Assembly: GCA_014281115.1 (NCBI GenBank)
Contig: JACONQ010000011.1
Location: 1-64,000 of the forward strand
Length of the DNA stretch: 64,000 nucleotides
Source: Laburnicola sp. R22_1
Lineage: Eukaryota; Ascomycota; Dothideomycetes; Pleosporales; Didymosphaeriaceae
Direction: 5' to 3'
Shown piece after piece: positions 35,001 through 46,864 of the stretch. Positions within the stretch are counted from its first letter, which is position 1, and each line of letters starts with the position of its first letter. The position numbers were made by a program, and so were the translations under genes. A model generated the notes under the pieces. The model searched no databases, was not told where the DNA came from, and saw only the letters and a list, made by a program, of their open reading frames with translations.

Positions 35001-37080
35001 TTGTTAGAGTAACCCTAAAGTTAAGAGGTTAAGGTTAATATAAATATATGCCATACTATACTAAGCCTTATAAGGCGTTTCTACCGCGTGCCCTACCGCT
35101 AGGGCCACTATTAGAAAGTCCGGCTTGGCACTAATCCTTAGATAAGAGCTCTGCCATACCTCTATCTATTTTTAACACCCTATTAATCCCTAAAATATCC
35201 CTACTTTATATTCGAATCTTCTCTAAACTAATAAACTTATAACCCTTATAGAGTATTACTACTTATTCTTTGTCTATTTTTTGCGTTGTCCCTCTAAACG
35301 CATTATTACTATAACTAACGCGCTGTGGCTAGCAATAATCTATATACGCCAACATAATAATATTCTAAAATAACAAATAATTAAGTTCTTAGATATCCCT
35401 CCGCATGCTTAGCGCCTCGCCTGGCTGCGACTTTGGTAGTATCTAGTGCCCGCACACTTCTCCCCTAATATATAACTTTGCTATTATCCGTAATTAGCTT
35501 GCTAACTAGTTAGCCTTATCCTGTCTGCCTTATTCGCCCTAAAAACGCTTCTATAGTCTATTCCCATAGGCACTATAATCTAAGCGACTTTAACTATTCT
35601 AGTCTACGTATATAAATATAAAGTGTTGCTTGCTATAATAAAAGGATAGTAAGAAATAATAGCTCTAAACTATAGAAGTTTAGCGCCTTAGACAAGCTAG
35701 TTATATACAGTATTATAGATATAGAGTGGGACAACCTACTAGAGGATATACGCATGCTTATTAAAGATCTCTAGGTAACTAAGACTTAATAATTAGAGTA
35801 TATAGTGCCCTTTAATTAGATAGCTTTTTTACTAGAAGTAGACAAAGTGCTTAATAAGTATATTACTTAATTATCTAAGTTTTGTAATTTGACTATAACT
35901 TATTTAGATATTACCTTAGCCTATATTTCTACTTACCCTTCCTTATCTTGCAATAGAAGCCGCCTAACTTAAACTTAAAATATTTTCACGCGTATATCTA
36001 AGCTAGCCATAGCTATTATTATAAACCATCTTTATAAAATTCTACAGTATTGCCTATAGGCGCAACCCTACTATAGTTAAAATCTGCCACCTTATATATG
36101 CGATTTGCTAGATAGAAATATATTTATTAATAGGATTAGAGTGTATACTATAGAAGCTAGTATATAAATGCTAGCTATAAAACTGGGTAGAAGTGTAGAT
36201 AACGTAGTAAAGATTTAAAATACTCTTTAGAAGAGCAGTGTTATTATACGCTAGTTTTAGAGCACATTTGTTTAGAACTTTCTAGGGCACTTATATAGCT
36301 TTATAGTCTACTATTCTATAATACTATATAAGTGCGATCTAAGTTATTCTTAGTAGAGGTATAAACAATGCTAGTTTTTATAAGTCGAGTTATTAAAATT
36401 ACTATATATGGCTAGTCCTTAAACAATCTAATATATATTGCAATAATCTGAAATTTTAAGGAATATTTAATGTATTTAGTATTATGCGAGAATTGCGCTA
36501 AGACCGTCCTATAAAAAGGTAGGGAAGTGTATGGGCAATAGCGAGGACATTAGATAGATATATAATATGGGTAGAAACTCTAGTTTATTAGAATGTAGGG
36601 GGGATATATCTTAGGCTTTTACACTAGAAGGCTTAAATATTAGTAGTTGTCTCTATTGCTCTGTTTAATACAGTTTATTTAGAGGTGTTGTAAAAGTATT
36701 AAGCCTTTGCTATAGCCTATAGTAAGTAACTATATGCGGCTTAGTGTCTTTTTTATTTTACTTAGCGCTGCGTAATTGGCTTCTGCACTTAACCACTAAT
36801 AAATAGTATACTACTTTTTACTATTTACTAGTCTACTTATTAGCCGTAAGTTATTTTACCCTTATAGTTAAAACGGCTTCTCTAAGCTAGTAACTCTATA
36901 GAACTTACTACACATTGTTAGGGGGTGTTATTGTAGCTATATATAGAAAGCACAAAGAAAGTATTATTCCTTAACCTAGAGGAGGATAACTATTTCTACT
37001 AAATCTAAAAAGGCGCACGAATTATTTACGTCTCGATTCTAAATTCGGACATTATACCTATGACTAATTAAACTAATAGC
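35000..37080. other. RIP-degraded block, identity unresolved
   Basis: AT-rich sequence with stops in every frame. Some stretches (for example the plus strand near 36830, YLLAVSYFTLIVKTASLS) look like former coding sequence, but no family is recognisable. The 33570-33985 interval is similar and holds nothing I can identify. Confidence 0.45.
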
Positions 37081-37790
37081 TTAAGAATACTTACGAAATT
37101 ACGCTCTCTCCTAGTCTAGAATAAATAGTGGAATACACTTATAGTTAATAGGATATTTTAGAGAATTTTATATCTACTAGATACCTTTAAACCACACTAG
37201 TTATATTGACTCCCTATTTCTATGCGCCTCTATTAATACTACAACTTTCTAGACCTTACTCTAGTCTTTTAGATTAGCAATAGGATTTTATTTATAGAAG
37301 TGCAAGGGAAAATATACATTTTAAAAATTGCTAGATTTAGGCATAAGCTTAAGGCTCTTTATAGAGAGATTAGGGCTTATAGTACTCTTAAGATATATAG
37401 GTTTATATTTACGCCAAAGTTTTTAGGTTATATTTATAAAGAAACAAGAGATTAGGTTATAGGCTTTTTAATAAAAGCTCTTAATGGCCGCCACCCAGAT
37501 ATAAAGGATTTAGAGATTTGTAAAGATATTATACTATAGTTGCATACTATAGGTATTATCCATAGAGACCTAAATAAGTATAATATTATAATTAAAGGTA
37601 ATAAAGCGAAATTTATAGATTTTAAGGTAGCGACTTTTTAGAATAACAAAGACTACGCGAAGTTAAAGCTAAGGGAAACTATTAAGCTTACTTAACAGCT
37701 AGCAGACACGTTAGAAGTAGGGGGCCATAGAATATAGCCAGACTTAAGGGCCGGCAAATAATAGACTCGCTTTACTTAGCATATACACAT
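37080..37790 (+). pseudogene. Protein-kinase-like gene, RIP-destroyed
   Basis: The plus-strand frame gives NRILFIEVQGKIYILKIARF, then REIRAYSTLK, a hinge-like VIGFLIKALNGRHPDIKDLE, and at 37561 the catalytic-loop signature IIHRDLNKYNIII, followed by KAKFIDFKVATF in the place of the DFG/DFE motif. Order and spacing are those of the C-lobe of small fungal protein-kinase-like proteins. TAG and TAA codons replace probable CAG/CAA/TGG. Because RIP normally targets repeats, the gene was probably duplicated or carried in a repeated element. Substrate and role cannot be told. Confidence 0.7.
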
Positions 37791-38520
37791 TACTTTCTTT
37801 ATCTAATCTAATTAATAGAAAGCTTTAAATACACATTTCCTTTTAATAGTCTATTAATATTTTGCCTAATTACCTAGCTCTTCTACCCTCTTTAAGTGTT
37901 ATTAATATACGCAGCTAGTTATTCGATATTATTATTCGCTTCTTAAACATACTCTGCATAAATGGGTTAATATCTTTATAGCCAGATACTAAATTATATT
38001 GCTAGAATATCTCGTATCTATTCTAGCGTAATTCGAACATTTAACGAATTCGCCGTCCTTAGAGTATCTATAAGAATATCGGACTTGTTCTTACGTATAT
38101 ATAGAGTAAGGCATATCCTAAATATACTATTATATTAGTTCTTAACTTAGAGTATTCTAAGGGTTACGTACTAATCGACTTCACGTCTACTATTCTTAGG
38201 AATATAGAAGAACGACTAAATTTAATAGAGGAAAGTGGGCTAAAAAACTAGGAAAGCGAATAAGCTGTGGCGTTTAATTAGTAACTGGCTAGTCCGTCTC
38301 CCCGCCTTAAGCAGGGCAACAGTACTAGTGCCCTTTTAGGCTTAGTGTTAGGTAGAATAAAACTCTGCAACTTGCCGGAACCCGTTTTGGAAGTGCCATA
38401 AGTCCTATTTAGAGCTTCCTCCTCTTCCAAAACCTCGTTTTAGCACCGTCCCTGGGAATCTCTTAGCATCCGCCGAACCTCCACTCGACCTTTCTACTTC
38501 ATCTCCAAAATTCAGACCCT
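37790..38520. other. Transition from RIP-degraded to normal DNA, gene remnant
   Basis: Up to about 38300 the plus strand contains a mutated coding-like stretch (LEYSKGYVLIDFTSTILRN, then EERLNLIEESGLKN) that I cannot assign. From about 38380 base composition becomes normal. The 38400-38520 interval shows no gene. Confidence 0.4.
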
Positions 38521-38523
38521 CTC

Positions 38524-39265
38524 TTGCGCTGGAGGCGATAGTTTATAGATATGGCTGAAGAGAAGGGTGCTGTATGCAGCTCTAGATAGTGTAGAATTGT
38601 GCCAAGCATGGCCACCACTACAGCTCTGCTAGTACTCATCCCTCACGAATATGAACGATCTAATCCTTATGACCGTCGGAGGTCGTACTAAAGCACATCT
38701 CCACGGCCCTAAAGATTGCAGTGCTCATGTAAGGAGCCGCTGGTCGTTTGACCGTACGACAGCTGTATCACCAAAGCATGCAGAGCCTTTCCACCTTCGT
38801 ATGCGCTTGCAACGACGGCGATTTGCCAGTAACGCTTGGTTAAACCCCCATAGCGAAGCGCAGGCTTCGATTTCCAGGCCCGCCGCGCTCTATCTTAGCT
38901 TGTATCCTTCCCATCACATTGTATTCCCCTTCAACGAGCTAAGACTAGAGCTCGCTGCGGCTTAGTCTAGGAATCGGCGCGCCAGTAGACTCGAGAAGCA
39001 TGAGGACGTGGTGGGCTCGATCAGGTCGTTCCGTCGGTCAGCGGAGGGGACAACGGCGGATCTTGGCACTCGGGGGCGGCGCGATGGTATGGCTCTACAT
39101 CACAAAGTAGGCATCGCTGTGCGTTGGACTGCATCTCGAAGTGTGTGGGATCGCTGTGTCGAAGCTGGTTTCGACGCTGGAAGCGCGTTGGCTGACTAAA
39201 CAAGCACCAGGCCATGTGTTATCACTGCTCCCAATCCCAAGTCGGATTTATGGATAAATGCTTGA
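38524..39265 (+). repeat. Dispersed subtelomeric repeat, copy C (not RIP-mutated)
   Basis: This is the only copy with normal base composition and intact CA/TG dinucleotides. It shares CGCTGGAGGCGATAGTTTAT, GCCAAGCATGGCC, CCCTAAAGATTGCAGTGCTC, AAGGAGCCGCTGG and CAAGCACCAGGCC with the mutated copies, and is truncated on the right near 39265. Open frames within it (for example 38651-38965) have no recognisable domain and are not kept in the other copies. 39265-39572 holds only the 3' flank of the next gene. Confidence 0.75.
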
Positions 39266-39572
39266 GCTTGGAGAACATGTACTCCGAGCTTATCTCCGTG
39301 TCAAATGGACCGCCGCTTGGCGTCACAGCTCGACCACAACCATCCTGTTTTCTCTGCTGCAATGTGGTAGAAGAGGCAAAAGTGTCTGAAATGTAGATGC
39401 ACGGCAATTTCAGATCCCTAGAAGTGTATGGGGAAGGGTGAGGTGCCTGTAGAGTTGGCTCATCTCGCTGAGGGGCATTTCTCGCTTGCGGGCAGGGGAC
39501 GTTAAGTAATGAACCCTAACTCATAGTTTCATTGAGTCGCCAAGTAGCTAGGAGTATACAGGCGCAACTTGA

Positions 39573-40751
39573 CTAGCTTTCTAAAGCGGTACCAACTTCG
39601 GATGCACGTTCCACGCGCACATCAAGATACTCGAGCCAGAAGAAACCAATGCTGCCAGCTATGAGGTCGAGAAGGATTGATCCTGATTCTCCGAAAACCC
39701 AGAATTTCCGGTATCGATGCATCGCAGCAGCATAGAAGGCTAAGACAGCAAGAGCTTCCGGCCGATGCTGATTCAGAGCGGTAATGTACTCTTCTGGGAT
39801 GACAACGGGCCACGCCAAGATGGAATGTATTCCTAGAGAGTCACTAGACGGGTCATGCTTGCTGAGGTCAAGCATCCACTGAATCCACCCCAATGCACTT
39901 TGAGACGCGTTGACCATCTCGGAATAAGAATCATAGGTCTCTAAGAACACTCTCAGTCGATAGGTTTCCGTTCCTGGTGTCTCTTCTTCAACGGCCTTGC
40001 TGAGATGTGACAAGTGCAAGAGTGATCTTAGGTTTGATTGGACAATTTGGTCCCAGGACTCTGTGTTGATGAATGTTCGGACACCGCGATGTAGACGAAG
40101 ATAGCGAACGAATGTCTTGACGAAAGCGGAGATGGTGTCTGGGATGCTGACAAGAGTTTCCCTCATAACGTGTATTCCCAGGAGGGTGGCGAAGACGAAT
40201 AGAGACAAGCGGTTGGTGTCCGACACTTTTTCTTTGAAGCGATTGAACAAACTCAGAGCACGGATCTGTCACTCAGTCGCTTCGTTGTAGTATATCGATT
40301 GTTTTGGCGATGCTTCTGAAGAAAGGTGAAGCGCGGACAGTGCTAGCACCTGGTTGAGTAAGAAAGGTGTAGTGCCGGCAGCTTCTATAGCCATCTCGAT
40401 AATGGGCTGTGCACTGTCCTGTAGTGCCATATAGCCTTCCATGTGCATCTCTGCGTGATGCAAGCAGGTAATATGGACGATGGTGAAGCTTGCGTTCACT
40501 CCTAACTCCTTAGTGGTGGTACCACAAGCTGTGATGATGGCTTCTCCACCTGAGGTTGACGCAAAGTTGGGAGAGCTATGGGCCGGGAAAACGCACTTCC
40601 GCTCAGAAGAAAGACAGTTGGCACATGACGGTCGGCTTTCGTCGCATTTGATGTGTCGGGCTTTGCATTCCGCACAACCCTGTTTAGATTTACGGTGTGG
40701 GCGACGACGCCTAGTAAGAGGCTTGTGAAGTTGTGGTCCTGGATATGACAT
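39573..40751 (-). pseudogene. Zn2Cys6 fungal transcription factor with one in-frame TGA
   Basis: Frame of 393 codons on the minus strand. Residues 26-53 form a Zn2Cys6 binuclear cluster (C26-x2-C29-x6-C36-x6-C43-x2-C46-x6-C53) after a basic RRRRPHRKSK tract, typical of sequence-specific DNA-binding regulators of metabolism. The rest resembles the helical fungal regulatory domain of Fungal_trans_2/DUF3468 type (LSALHLSSEA, LFNRFKEKVSDTNRLSLFVF). Codon 161 is TGA (40269-40271), between YYNEATE and QIRALSLFNRF, an otherwise continuous conserved stretch, so it is a nonsense mutation, a sequencing error or a missed splice. The Met at 40751 is preferred over the one at 40790 because the cluster then sits at the usual distance from the N-terminus. 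Target genes are unknown. Confidence 0.82.
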
Positions 40752-40862
40752 ATGGCGGATGACACGAATGAAGGAGGCGCAGCAGCACAAGACTGGATAC
40801 TGTATTACTCAAGATAGGCGCATCCATTTTTTTTTTTGCCCTAGGCATTGACGAAGAAGGGT

Positions 40863-40895
40863 CACTAGTGTCACACGTGATCAGTTACGCGTAAC
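40863..40895. promoter_or_regulatory. Cluster of three palindromes upstream of the Zn2Cys6 gene
   Basis: CACTAGTG (40863-40870), the E-box CACGTG (40874-40879) and the perfect 12-bp palindrome GTTACGCGTAAC (40884-40895) lie within 33 bp, about 110-145 bp upstream of the regulator's start codon. Such symmetric sites suit dimeric transcription factors. Function is inferred only from position. A T-rich run follows at about 40830-40838. 40896-41100 holds no convincing gene. Confidence 0.45.
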
Positions 40896-41100
40896 CGCAC
40901 AGGCCATCGTTTGCACTAGCCGCAAACGCTTATCACCACGCGCTACCCCGCTCGGTACCATGACGTGCTTGACAATCGGTTGCATCGTTCCACCATAAAT
41001 TGCCTTTTCAAAGTTCACAGCAAGCGTTGCTCTGTGTGGCCCAAGGGCGCCGACTAACATTGTTCTACGCACAATTGTCAATAATCAAATGAAGCCAAAT

Positions 41101-44100
41101 CTTTGCGCGGATTTAATTTGATTTGTTAATAGGTAACGTTATGCTGGATTTAGAGGATTTAATAGTATTATAGATTTAATAGATTTAATAGATTTGCAAA
41201 TATGTAATATACTAAAATCTTCTCTTTGTACTATAATTACTATGTAGAATCGTCCTACTAGCATACGCCATACAAACTATTAATAGTAGAGTTAGTTAAT
41301 ATACTTTTATTAATCTTATTATTAGCATCTATTAAACCTACTCCTATCTACCTTTACACACACTATAGAGCTGCTAGTAAGTTAGCTCTAATTTTATAAT
41401 ATTATAGCTTTAATAAATTACTAAGTTCGCTAAAAAGTCGCTTATACTTATAGCTAAAGGCGGGTATAGTTATTATATTAAGCGCTAGCTGCGCTAACGC
41501 TAGGTACTTACCGCGTAGGTTAAGCTAATAATATACTAGGTTATCTTATTAATTAAAATCTTCGCGACTCTAACACGGCTCGTTAGCACACTAGCGCTCG
41601 TACTCATTGCTATAGTCTGCCTTATTATCGCTCTCTACCTTAATTATAGCGTTAATAGCATCGTTAATTATATTTATATATAACTTTATAGGCTTTAGCT
41701 GCAGATAAAAAGCTAGGCAATAGTTATAGAGGTGCTAAAGTTACTAAAAAGTAGTATTAGCTACTACTAATTAAGCTAGGTTATTAGTCTATACTACTTT
41801 ATAGTAGTTGTAATAGTAAAGATAAAGTATAATTATAATATAGTAGACGAGGAAGTTGCTTAGTTTGCTATAGTAAAGCTTTAGTTTAGTAATAGCGGCG
41901 CGTAAGTTAATGGCTATATAGTCTTCTAGTGCGTCTAGCTACTTAAAATTAACGCTCTTCTAAGTAACTAAGCACTCTTTAAAAGCAGTAATTAGATGTT
42001 TAAAAGTAGATATAATCTTATAAATAGCGCTAAAGCGACTATTAAGCTTATACTACTTCTTCTCACACCCCTCTAGCCACTTAGTGGCTACTTTTAGCGG
42101 CCGCAGAATATCTACGTAGTTAATTATTACTACCTAGTCTATAGCTATAAGGCTATCTAATCGCATCTACGCTAGCGTAAATAATAGCTTATTGCTATTA
42201 TTACGCGTAGCCTTATTAGTATTAGCTATCTTCTTAATATAATAGTTTGCGTAAGCCGTAATAGGTTATTTAAAAATAATACCTTACTTAAAAGTAGCGT
42301 AATAGCTATTCTAGTAGATAATATAGGCCTTAACTATAGCTAATAGTAAATTATTATTATTAGTAGGGTCTTTATTATGCGCAAGATACTAAAAATAGGC
42401 AAAGCTAAAGTGCTACTTTAGTATACTAATATAGTTAATAATGTCTAGAAATACGCCTAAAGAACTTAGCCATTACTATTTAGCTATAAACTTCTCCTTA
42501 TCTTTTTTATACCTTAGGTTGTTATTATACGCGTTTTTATTCTTACTAAATATAAAAGTTTAGCTAACTAAGTTAAAAGTATAGGGACTATAATAGAGCT
42601 GTTGTTAAGATAATAAAAACCTATACCTTTAAGCTAGGTACTTAATAGCAATATTATTACTTATAGTATTATTTAATATAAAGTAACCTAGCTTTTATAG
42701 TATTATACTAAATAATAATAGCGTTTTATTAATACACTTTCTAATTACCTCGCCGCTATAAATGCCTATAAGCTATAGTAACGCTATAGGCAAGTCTATA
42801 ATCTTTCCTTTAGTGTTAATATAATAAGCAACAACACTAAAGAAGCCACGTTTATCGTCTTTAGTAGTCTAGCCATTAAAGCTTATATAGACTTTACTAA
42901 CTATAGTTAATAGCTTAGCTTTAATAATTAGCTTTAAATAATTATATAGTCTTATTATAAACCTTATAATACTATTATAGCTCGCCCATAGCGCTTCTTT
43001 AGTAGCTAAGTTAGCGAAATAAAGTATATGCCTAAAGCTCTTAGTCTTAAACTTATACAATAGGTAGTTATTTTTAATAAGCTAGATTATAGTAGTAAGC
43101 TAAAAAGCCTATACGTTAAAGTTACCCAGCTTATTAATAACCTCTTAGCTAATCTCCACACTCTTCTTTAGCGCGTTAGTTATAGTCTATTAACCTCTAG
43201 GCAGCTTTGGCAGCTGCTGCCCGCGTAGGGTTATATAATGGCCGCGCTTATTTATACCTAGGTGCTTTGCGGCTAAGCTTATAGCTATTAACACTTTAAT
43301 AATGCCGCTAGTAATAGTGTTGTTATAACACTAATAGCACACAAAATAGGTACGTTCTAGCTAACCTGCGCTTACTTCTATAGTAGTCCTTCGCAAGACA
43401 ACGCGGTAGCTATGCTTAAAGACCTAGCTCTTCTTGCCTATAAGAGTGCGCGATAGCTTCTTAAAACGCTACAGCTTACTCTAATTAATACCTTTAAAGT
43501 TATTAATAAAGCGCGCGTTAAAACCGCCCAGCTCCTCCCTACTACCCTCCTCTATAGTAGTCACTATAGCTGCCTTTAATGCCGCAGCCGCCGCAGCCGC
43601 CGCAGCGATCGCAGGCTAAGACTCCAGTAACTACAACTCCTATAGCTGCTTAGGCGCTCCTATAACCTGCCCAATAAGCGGGTTAATAGCTACCTTAACA
43701 GCTACCTTAATAGTGACTTTGGCGGGTATACTTAGGAATAGCGGCGATAGCAGCACAGCTAGCTGTGTTTTGGGTAACTTAATTGGCTGGCTAGTAGTGC
43801 CGCAAGGCAGCTTATCTCCCTCTAAGGCCTTCTGTGTGAGGACTTAGCGACGTTTGGGGCGGCTATTGTTAATGTTGGCAGATATAGCAGCGGGTTAATT
43901 GTTATTAATAGCGCGTTTGGGAGCTATTATTGGGCCTAGAGGTAAGTAGAGGCAGTAAAAAGTAAGCGCTAAGCTACTAATAATAGCCGCTACAACAATA
44001 AAAGTATACTGTTTTAATAGCGACAATAGCAATCGGCAACAGAAGCAGCGCGATGCGATGGCTGAGTACGCGACGATTGATGGCTAGGGACGCGTTGACA

Positions 44101-44243
44101 GCCCCGTACTAGTAAGTTAAGCCAATTACAACACTAGGAAAATCACGACCCTTGCACATCTACAAGGCCTACAGCTACAGCTATATAATAACATTAAATC
44201 TTCTAAATCTACAAATTAAATCTATCTCTAAGGTTTGATTTAC
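41101..44243 (-). mobile_element. hAT-type DNA transposon, RIP-mutated
   Basis: A sharply bounded AT-rich island of about 3.1 kb lies between normal DNA. Its ends carry imperfect inverted repeats sharing GATTTAATTTG and GATTTAGARGATTTAAT. Possible 8-bp target duplications are AGCCAAAT at about 41093-41100 and AGCCAAAA at about 44244-44251 (one mismatch), but the inverted repeats do not line up exactly with them, so the ends are good to about 10 bp. The internal gene is a hAT transposase on the minus strand. Confidence 0.8.
41330..43570 (-). pseudogene. hAT transposase relic with BED finger and dimerisation domain
   Basis: Minus-strand frame, 5' to 3'. Near 43350 is a BED-type zinc finger (YFVCY, then TSGIIKVL and AAKHLGINK). 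Near 42880-42840 is FNGWTTKDDKRGFFSVVAYY, the first catalytic region of hAT transposases. Near 42700 are KKLGYFILNNTVSNN and then SPYTFNLVS. Further on is SSLGVFLDIINYI near 42460. Near 41450-41330 is the C-terminal dimerisation domain (YKRLFSELSNLL, then ANLLAAL). Many CAG/CAA-to-stop changes and Cys-to-Tyr changes in the finger make it inactive. The intact-family length of about 750-850 residues fits this span. Confidence 0.82.
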
Positions 44244-46091
44244 AGCCAAAATTATCTAGGCGGACTTAAACTAATTAATTTGCAGATTTGGTTTCCGAAA
44301 AAACGAGATTTCCAAGTATACTTGATTGTTGACATATGTGGTTCTACGGCTGAAGGTCAGTTTGCTGCGGGGCTGCAAGGTCTAATAGACACAATAGGCC
44401 GCGTAGATGAATATACGTCTGCTAAAATTCTAGGACTCCTTACATCAATAACGAGTTGCTACCAGTATATCACGCAAAAGTTTCTTATTCCAATCCTTAA
44501 GTTGTCATTAAGAAGCTTTTGCGTCCCGTTTCTGCCTTCTCAGTGTTTCAAAAGCTTGGATAATGGCCAAGCTATGCACCTCGGCGCCAGGCTCTCTCGC
44601 CAACCATTCACTTTCAATCATCTTCTGGGCGTGGATATATCTGCTCGTCTTCACCTTCGCTAGACTTCTTATGCTCTTACAGATTCCGTCGCCAGGATAA
44701 GCAACTATCCCCACTGCAGCAGCCAAAGTCTTCGAAACAAAGCCCGCCATACCTTTGCCGTGTACCGTGGTTCTTCCCAGATTCATATGTCTGCTTGTAA
44801 GGATCAGTAAACCCATCTGCCAGGCCGTGAACCAAGTTCCTCGCGCCAACCTGGAGGCCACTTATAACCCCTGTTACCTGGCCATAGTCTTTCATGTCTT
44901 CGCCATAAAGCTTAGGCACATTACGAAAGCTTTCGGTGGTGGCAAGTGGAAGATCGACTATAACGCCCTTGTAAAAAGCGATGGCAAGCCTTCCAGCATT
45001 CTTTGCAACACCGCCAACCATTCTTCCTGCGAAAGCCATACCGTTGGAACCTGATGATGACTCGAACCGAGATTCCTTCAGCTCAGTATAAGGGACCGCG
45101 ACCATGTCCTTCGCTGCCGCGCTCATGTCACCTAGAATTCCAAGACATGCAGATCCAGTACTTGTGACCGGATCCCAGCGGACGTTCTGTATTTCCAATG
45201 GATCTGTTTTGTAGTTCTCTATGTCCGAGTGCTTGATCACGCTTTCCTCAATAAGAATCTGAGCAGCTAGCTTCGAAAGACGGATCGAATTCTTCTTATA
45301 GATAAACGATGCAACTGCGTTGGGAAAAATTGCGCATTGCATGCTCTCTAAAGGGAGGTTCGCATGGAAGGATTGAACTGCGGCGTCGACACCGCACTCA
45401 TTTGCCATCTCCAAAGAGAGCGATCGTGCTGCTACCTTGGCACCATTGGTAAGATAGAAAGCTATTGCTTTGGTCAGATTTTCGGCATTTAGAAAGCCCA
45501 TGAGGTATTGGATCTGGTCCTGCGCCTGCAGCCGATACCATCTTACCCCAGAAGGGCTGGTCTCCAAAGAATGGAACAACAACTGTAGGGCATGCATTGC
45601 GCAGTCCGCATGCGACTGTCCCTGCTCCTCCATGGTGGACCACAGCTGCGACATGCCGGAAGAGCCACTCGTGTGGACAGTCGTCAATGAACATAACATT
45701 TTGGTCGTCGTTTATTGAAGTGCCTCCAAGATTGCTCCAACCTTTTGAAATAATTGCTCGAATGCCTAACGAGCGCACCGCCGTCAATATATCGGAAGTT
45801 AAAGCAGTTGGATCGTCAACGACGATACTTCCAAAGCCAATATATACTGGCGACGGGCCGTTACGGAGGAAGCGATCGAGGTCAGCGGGGGGATGATAGG
45901 GCGGTGCGTCACGGAAGACGAAGCCGCAGACGTCAATATGTGCAGGCCAGTCCTTTGGTTTCGCGACCAGTGCTGGCGACCAGCAATATGTGAACGGTAT
46001 CCTGAGTGCTGATGCCAGGACAGGTCCCATCGATACAGGAATCGGATCCAGGTCCAATGAGTGCCTGAACTTGTTGATCACGTCACCTAAT

Positions 46092-46140
46092 CTTGCTGTT
46101 GTCAGGGTATGCGTTAATTTAGTTGGACTTGAAGACTTAC
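46092..46140 (-). other. Intron 2 of the glucosyltransferase-like gene (49 bp)
   Basis: It opens GTAAGTC, contains CTAAATTAAC and CCCTGAC, and ends AGCAAG. Splicing joins VEMLTWQG to LGDVINKFR in frame. Read through, this region introduces a stop (GGG TAA). Confidence 0.75.
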
Positions 46141-46816
46141 CCCTGCCAAGTGAGCATTTCGACGACCCCATATGATACATAGTTGATCAGCTCGTTTGAG
46201 ATTTCCTCACTCTTGAAGTTCGCCAGTGGATGAGGGAAAGCTTTTGTGCTGCTCCAAGGCATAGTGAACATGAGATGTAAGGGAACGCCTAGGGCTTGCG
46301 CACAATGGATGTGGGCAAAACTAGGTGGGTTTGCAATGACTGCATCAGCTACAAATGGATGCTATGACTTCAAGTCAGGCTCTATACAAGCTCTCCAGCA
46401 ACCATTAAGCATGTCTGCAATCATCTTCCTTTTCCGCTGAATATCGCCATCCCGAAGGCTTATCACTGAGGGTATGAGTCCAGGGTTCTTTACCATATAC
46501 GCCATTAACTCCTTGGGGTCTCCACCAATAGGATAAAACCCGAGGCCTGACTCAAGCACAAAGCTTTTGAAAGTATCATGTATTGCTACCCGGATACGAT
46601 GTCCGTCCTTCCTCAATGCCATGCCAAGAGCGATGAAAGGTTGCACGTCACCTCGACTGCCGACGATTTGAATGACAATATTGAGAGGGATGCTCCACGC
46701 ACGACTAACGGTGTAACGGCGACTTAAGCCATAGACATCTTCAGGCTGCCTGGATGCTACCTTAAGTAGTCTTTGTGTGAGCCGAGAGCTAAGATCAATC
46801 TCAACGCGGCCCTCCT

Positions 46817-46864
46817 CTGTGCAAAATTAGTACACAACAATTTTATCATCAGCATGTCACGTAC
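46817..46864 (-). other. Intron 1 of the glucosyltransferase-like gene (48 bp)
   Basis: On the minus strand it opens GTACGT, contains the branch-like TACTAAT and ends TGCACAG. Splicing joins ...STRVT(a) to (ag)EGRVEIDL in frame, as expected for the family. Confidence 0.75.

Noticed and set aside
38651..38965. 104-codon frame in repeat copy C
   Set aside because: Not preserved in the other repeat copies after allowing for RIP, and no recognisable domain.
40881..41081. 66-codon minus-strand frame upstream of the transcription factor
   Set aside because: No domain, overlaps the palindromic promoter-like segment, and short enough to occur by chance.
43570..43615. GCC/GCA triplet repeat as a functional element
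   Set aside because: It encodes an Ala-rich stretch near the N-terminus of the hAT relic on the minus strand's region; simple slippage is sufficient.
44235..44663. 142-codon plus-strand frame
   Set aside because: It overlaps the hAT end and the 3' end of the glucosyltransferase on the other strand; no family similarity.
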